Part shown: positions 62,013-64,000 of the stretch, piece after piece
Position numbering within the stretch: position 1 is the first letter of the stretch
Layout: each line of letters begins with the position of its first letter
Assembly: GCA_016710095.1 (NCBI GenBank)
Contig: JADJLL010000005.1
Span: forward strand, 1-64,000
Direction of reading: 5' to 3'
Origin: Candidatus Eiseniibacteriota bacterium
GTDB taxonomy: Bacteria; Eisenbacteria; RBG-16-71-46
DNA length: 64,000 nt
Program-made: the position numbers and the translations under genes
Notes under the pieces: generated by a model
The model's database searches: none
The model's input: the letters and a program-made list of their open reading frames with translations, nothing else
Told to the model about the DNA's origin: nothing

Positions 62013-62468
62013 TCAGGCGGGCTGGCGCGGACGCCAGTTGTTCCACACCGGACGGCCCATGTCGTCGCGCAGGTGCATCGTGAGACCGTCCTTCTCCACG
62101 TGCGAAGCGATCAGCAGGCGTTCGCCGTTCACCGACACGTGCGCGCCGGTGATGACGACCTGGTCGCCGACGGCGACCTTCATGTCCTGGGCCTCGAGGA
62201 AAAGAACGGGTCCGAGATGCACCCACAGCGACTCCGGACCGGTGACCACATACGCGCGCACTCCGGGCGCCATGCCCTCGCGCGGGGTGAACGTCTCGAC
62301 CTTCAGCACGGTCGAGGGGGCGACGACTTCGTAATTCACGTCGTAGGAACGATCGTAGGCCGAACCGCGTTCCCAGCCGGTGAGGCCGGGAAGCATCGGC
62401 GCCGCGATCGCGACCGCCCACGAGAGGGCGACGGCCAGAGCGGCCAGGGCGACGCGGAAGGATTTCAT
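62013..62468 (-). CDS. exported small OB-like protein
   Basis: 151 residues. Signal peptide MKSFRVALAALAVALSWAVAIAAP. The mature part has strands VLKVETFTPREGMAPGVRAY, SLWVHLGPVLFLEAQDMKV, GDQVVITGAHVSVNGERLLI and LHLRDDMGRPVW-like end (MHLRDDMGRPVWNNWR). The repeat of V.VGD.V.ITG and G...LIAS resembles periplasmic OB-fold proteins found beside cytochrome or magnetosome proteins (MamS-like), but I do not assign a role. Divergent from holB, with a 363-bp gap. Confidence 0.75.
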   Translation of the reverse strand: MKSFRVALAALAVALSWAVAIAAPMLPGLTGWERGSAYDRSYDVNYEVVAPSTVLKVETFTPREGMAPGVRAYVVTGPESLWVHLGPVLFLEAQDMKVAVGDQVVITGAHVSVNGERLLIASHVEKDGLTMHLRDDMGRPVWNNWRPRQPA

Positions 62469-62831
62469 GGGGTTCTCCTTGAAGGGGCGCTGCGCGCGAA
62501 ACGTTCGCGCTCACCCGTTCGAGAGCAGCATGGCGCGGGCCACCACCCGACACGGCCGCGAGCGCGCTTCTCCCGGCGGGCATCGCGAAATCACACGAGT
62601 TGCGACCGCTTCCCGGGACGACTCGCTGACGCGTGTCCAGCCCTTCGCAAGCGAGCCGCGGGGCGTCATGCCCGGGCTGACATCGTGGCAGCGAGGTCGG
62701 CGCCGCAGCCGCGAACGCACTCGCGCACCGCGCACGGCGAACCTCGTCGCGAACCATCGCGCCACCGCCCGTCCCTCTGGTAGTTTCCGGCGCGCCGCCC
62801 CCCCCACCCTTCGTGACCCTGGAGTGCCCCG
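62469..62831. other. divergent intergenic region before holB
   Basis: 363 bp without a supported gene. AAGGAGAACCCC directly before the minus-strand ATG is the RBS of the OB-like protein. TAGTTT (62781-62786) could be the -10 of holB; no good -35 is seen. A long antisense frame across holB enters this region but has no RBS or family support. Confidence 0.5.
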
Positions 62832-64000
62832 TTGCCCATCGTCTCCCTCGCCGGGTTGCTCGGTCAGCCGGACGTCACCGCGTTCCTGCGCGGCATCGTC
62901 TCGCGGGCCCGCTACGGCAACGCGTACCTGTTCACCGGTCCGGCGGGAGTCGGCAAAGGCACCGCGGCGCTCGCCTTCGCACGCGCGGCGCTGTGCGATC
63001 GCGTGCCGGGAGCGGCCCCGCCCGCGGCGACGAACGCGGACGACGGCGGACTGGGACTGTTCGGGATGGACGCTCCGGCGGCGCCGGAAGCGCCGGCGGC
63101 GGAAAACCTGCCGATGCTCGACGACGCCTGCGGTGAATGCCCGGCATGCCGCAAGTCGGGATCGCTGCAGCACCCCGACCTCAAGTTCCTGTTCCCGGTC
63201 TCGGGCGTCGAAGCGAAGCTCGAAGAGACGATCTCCGAAACGCTGCAGGGCATGCGCGACGATCCGCTCTTCGTCTTCCAGTACGACCAGGCCGCATCGG
63301 TGCGGCTCTCGCTCACGCGCGAACTCCAGCGCGAGCTGGCGTTCCGCCCGTACGAGGCGTCGCGCCGCGTCGTGATCATCCGCGACTGCGACCGCATGCG
63401 GGAAGACCAGTACTCCGCGCTGCTCAAGTCGATCGAGGAGCCGGGCGCCAGCACCCTGTGGGTGCTCACGTCGTCGCGCATCTCGCGCGTGCCCGCCACG
63501 ATCCGCTCGCGCTGCCAGACCGTGAAGTTCGCGCCGCTGCCCGAGCGCGCCGTCGAACAGGTGCTCGAGCAGTACGGCAAGGCGTCGGGTCCGCTCGCGC
63601 GCACGCTCGCCGCGCTGGCGAGCGGTTCGCTCGCGCGCGCGGTGGCGCTCTCGCGCGAGGACGCCGCGGGACAGGCGCGCACGGCGCTCGCGATGCTCGA
63701 GCCGGTGCGCGCACGCAATCAGGCCGGCCTCTGGAAGGCCGCGCAGGACGCGACCAAGTTCGGGCGCGCGGGCCGCGAGGCGCTGCGCCGGACGCTCGAG
63801 TTCCACGAGCTGTGGCTGCGCGACCTGCTCGCCGCGCGCTACGGCGACGGCAGCCGTCCGCTCGTGTTCGCGGAGCGCGAAGCCGAGATCCGCGCCGAAG
63901 CCGCGAAGACGGACGCCGCGGAAATCCGCCGCCGCCTCATGGTGCTCGAGGAAGCGCTGCGCTCGATCGACGGCAACATCACCGCCGACCTCACGCTCTT
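62832..64000 (+). CDS. holB: DNA polymerase III delta-prime subunit HolB (3'-truncated by window end)
   Basis: At least 389 residues from a TTG start (MPIVSLAGLLGQPDVTAFL); GGAG lies 7 nt upstream. It runs open to the window edge, so no stop is seen. Clamp-loader AAA+ domain: NAYLFTGPAGVGKGTAALAFA (Walker A), zinc module CGECPACRKSGSLQHPDL, VVIIRDCDRMREDQYSALLKSIEEP (split), sensor region STLWVLTSS, RIPATIRSRCQTVKF-like SRC motif. The ~25-residue insert between Walker A and the zinc module (DAPAAPEAPAAEN) is Ala/Pro-rich and encoded by GC repeats. It helps load the sliding clamp. Confidence 0.92.
   Translation, partial: MPIVSLAGLLGQPDVTAFLRGIVSRARYGNAYLFTGPAGVGKGTAALAFARAALCDRVPGAAPPAATNADDGGLGLFGMDAPAAPEAPAAENLPMLDDACGECPACRKSGSLQHPDLKFLFPVSGVEAKLEETISETLQGMRDDPLFVFQYDQAASVRLSLTRELQRELAFRPYEASRRVVIIRDCDRMREDQYSALLKSIEEPGASTLWVLTSSRISRVPATIRSRCQTVKFAPLPERAVEQVLEQYGKASGPLARTLAALASGSLARAVALSREDAAGQARTALAMLEPVRARNQAGLWKAAQDATKFGRAGREALRRTLEFHELWLRDLLAARYGDGSRPLVFAEREAEIRAEAAKTDAAEIRRRLMVLEEALRSIDGNITADLTL

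Noticed and set aside
62511..63806. A 431-codon minus-strand frame over holB
   Set aside because: holB on the + strand has Walker A, zinc module and SRC motif; the antisense product resembles nothing and lacks an RBS.
1..64000. CRISPR arrays, insertion sequences, phage or integrase genes
   Set aside because: No spaced direct repeats of suitable size, transposase motifs or integrase signatures were seen; the CARF domain present belongs to RtcR.

Overview
The window is very GC-rich bacterial DNA, densely coded on both strands. GTG and TTG starts are common, as are four-base ATGA/GTGA stop-start overlaps. Several secreted proteins end in an FlgD-like Ig domain tail (NP..G.. / LYD..GR.VR.L / G.Y..R). 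Lipoproteins carry PD40 or BNR repeats. The style fits a little-studied lineage such as Candidatus Eisenbacteria or another FCB-adjacent phylum. No rRNA or tRNA is present, so this placement is inference.

Layout. 1-6430: the end of a cysteine-type formate dehydrogenase, a polytopic membrane protein, a divergent HxlR regulator/nitroreductase pair around a perfect palindrome, and an ADP-forming acyl-CoA synthetase. 6676-13270: a large secreted repeat protein, a TolB-like lipoprotein, and a membrane/spermidine-synthase/TPR protein. 13271-17028: an AT-richer regulatory island and a long structured leader in front of the B12-dependent ribonucleotide reductase NrdJ. 17113-24470: two tandem paralogous mini-genes, a D12-class adenine methyltransferase, a Ca2+/H+ exchanger, an HD-GYP-like protein, a secreted EEP-fold nuclease-like protein, a Cys-rich mini-protein, and a small PEP-CTERM gene behind a near-consensus sigma-54 promoter. 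24604-31235: a GT-C-type membrane protein, a LamG protein, a subtilisin-like protease and a BNR lipoprotein. 31436-38150: a MoxR / APC permease / DUF58 / small anchored protein / BatA-VWA / DUF6265 operon. 38161-39323: a prepilin-like pair. 39573-44413: Mfd, a nuclease lipoprotein and a methyltransferase. 44423-48554: an RNA-repair locus, rtcBA with divergent rtcR and a sigma-54 promoter. 48557-53765: a UGT-type glycosyltransferase, a parvulin-like lipoprotein and a GH31 glucosidase. 53823-56758: a LytS/LytTR-type two-component pair whose kinase carries a PDZ-like domain. 57150-61906: a SurA-like chaperone, then ftsE-ftsX-envC-like-DUF302. 62013-64000: an exported OB-like protein and the start of holB.

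Much of the window concerns the cell envelope: division (FtsEX with a catalytically degenerate LytM activator), outer-membrane protein folding (two parvulin-type proteins) and protein sorting (FlgD-type tails and PEP-CTERM). Stress and repair form a second theme: RtcRBA, Mfd, NrdJ, and HxlR/nitroreductase.

At least a dozen conserved genes are broken by single-base indels, and the lost frame always resumes within a few bases. I read these as consensus or assembly errors rather than true pseudogenes. Gene limits below are given for the restored gene, with each break noted.
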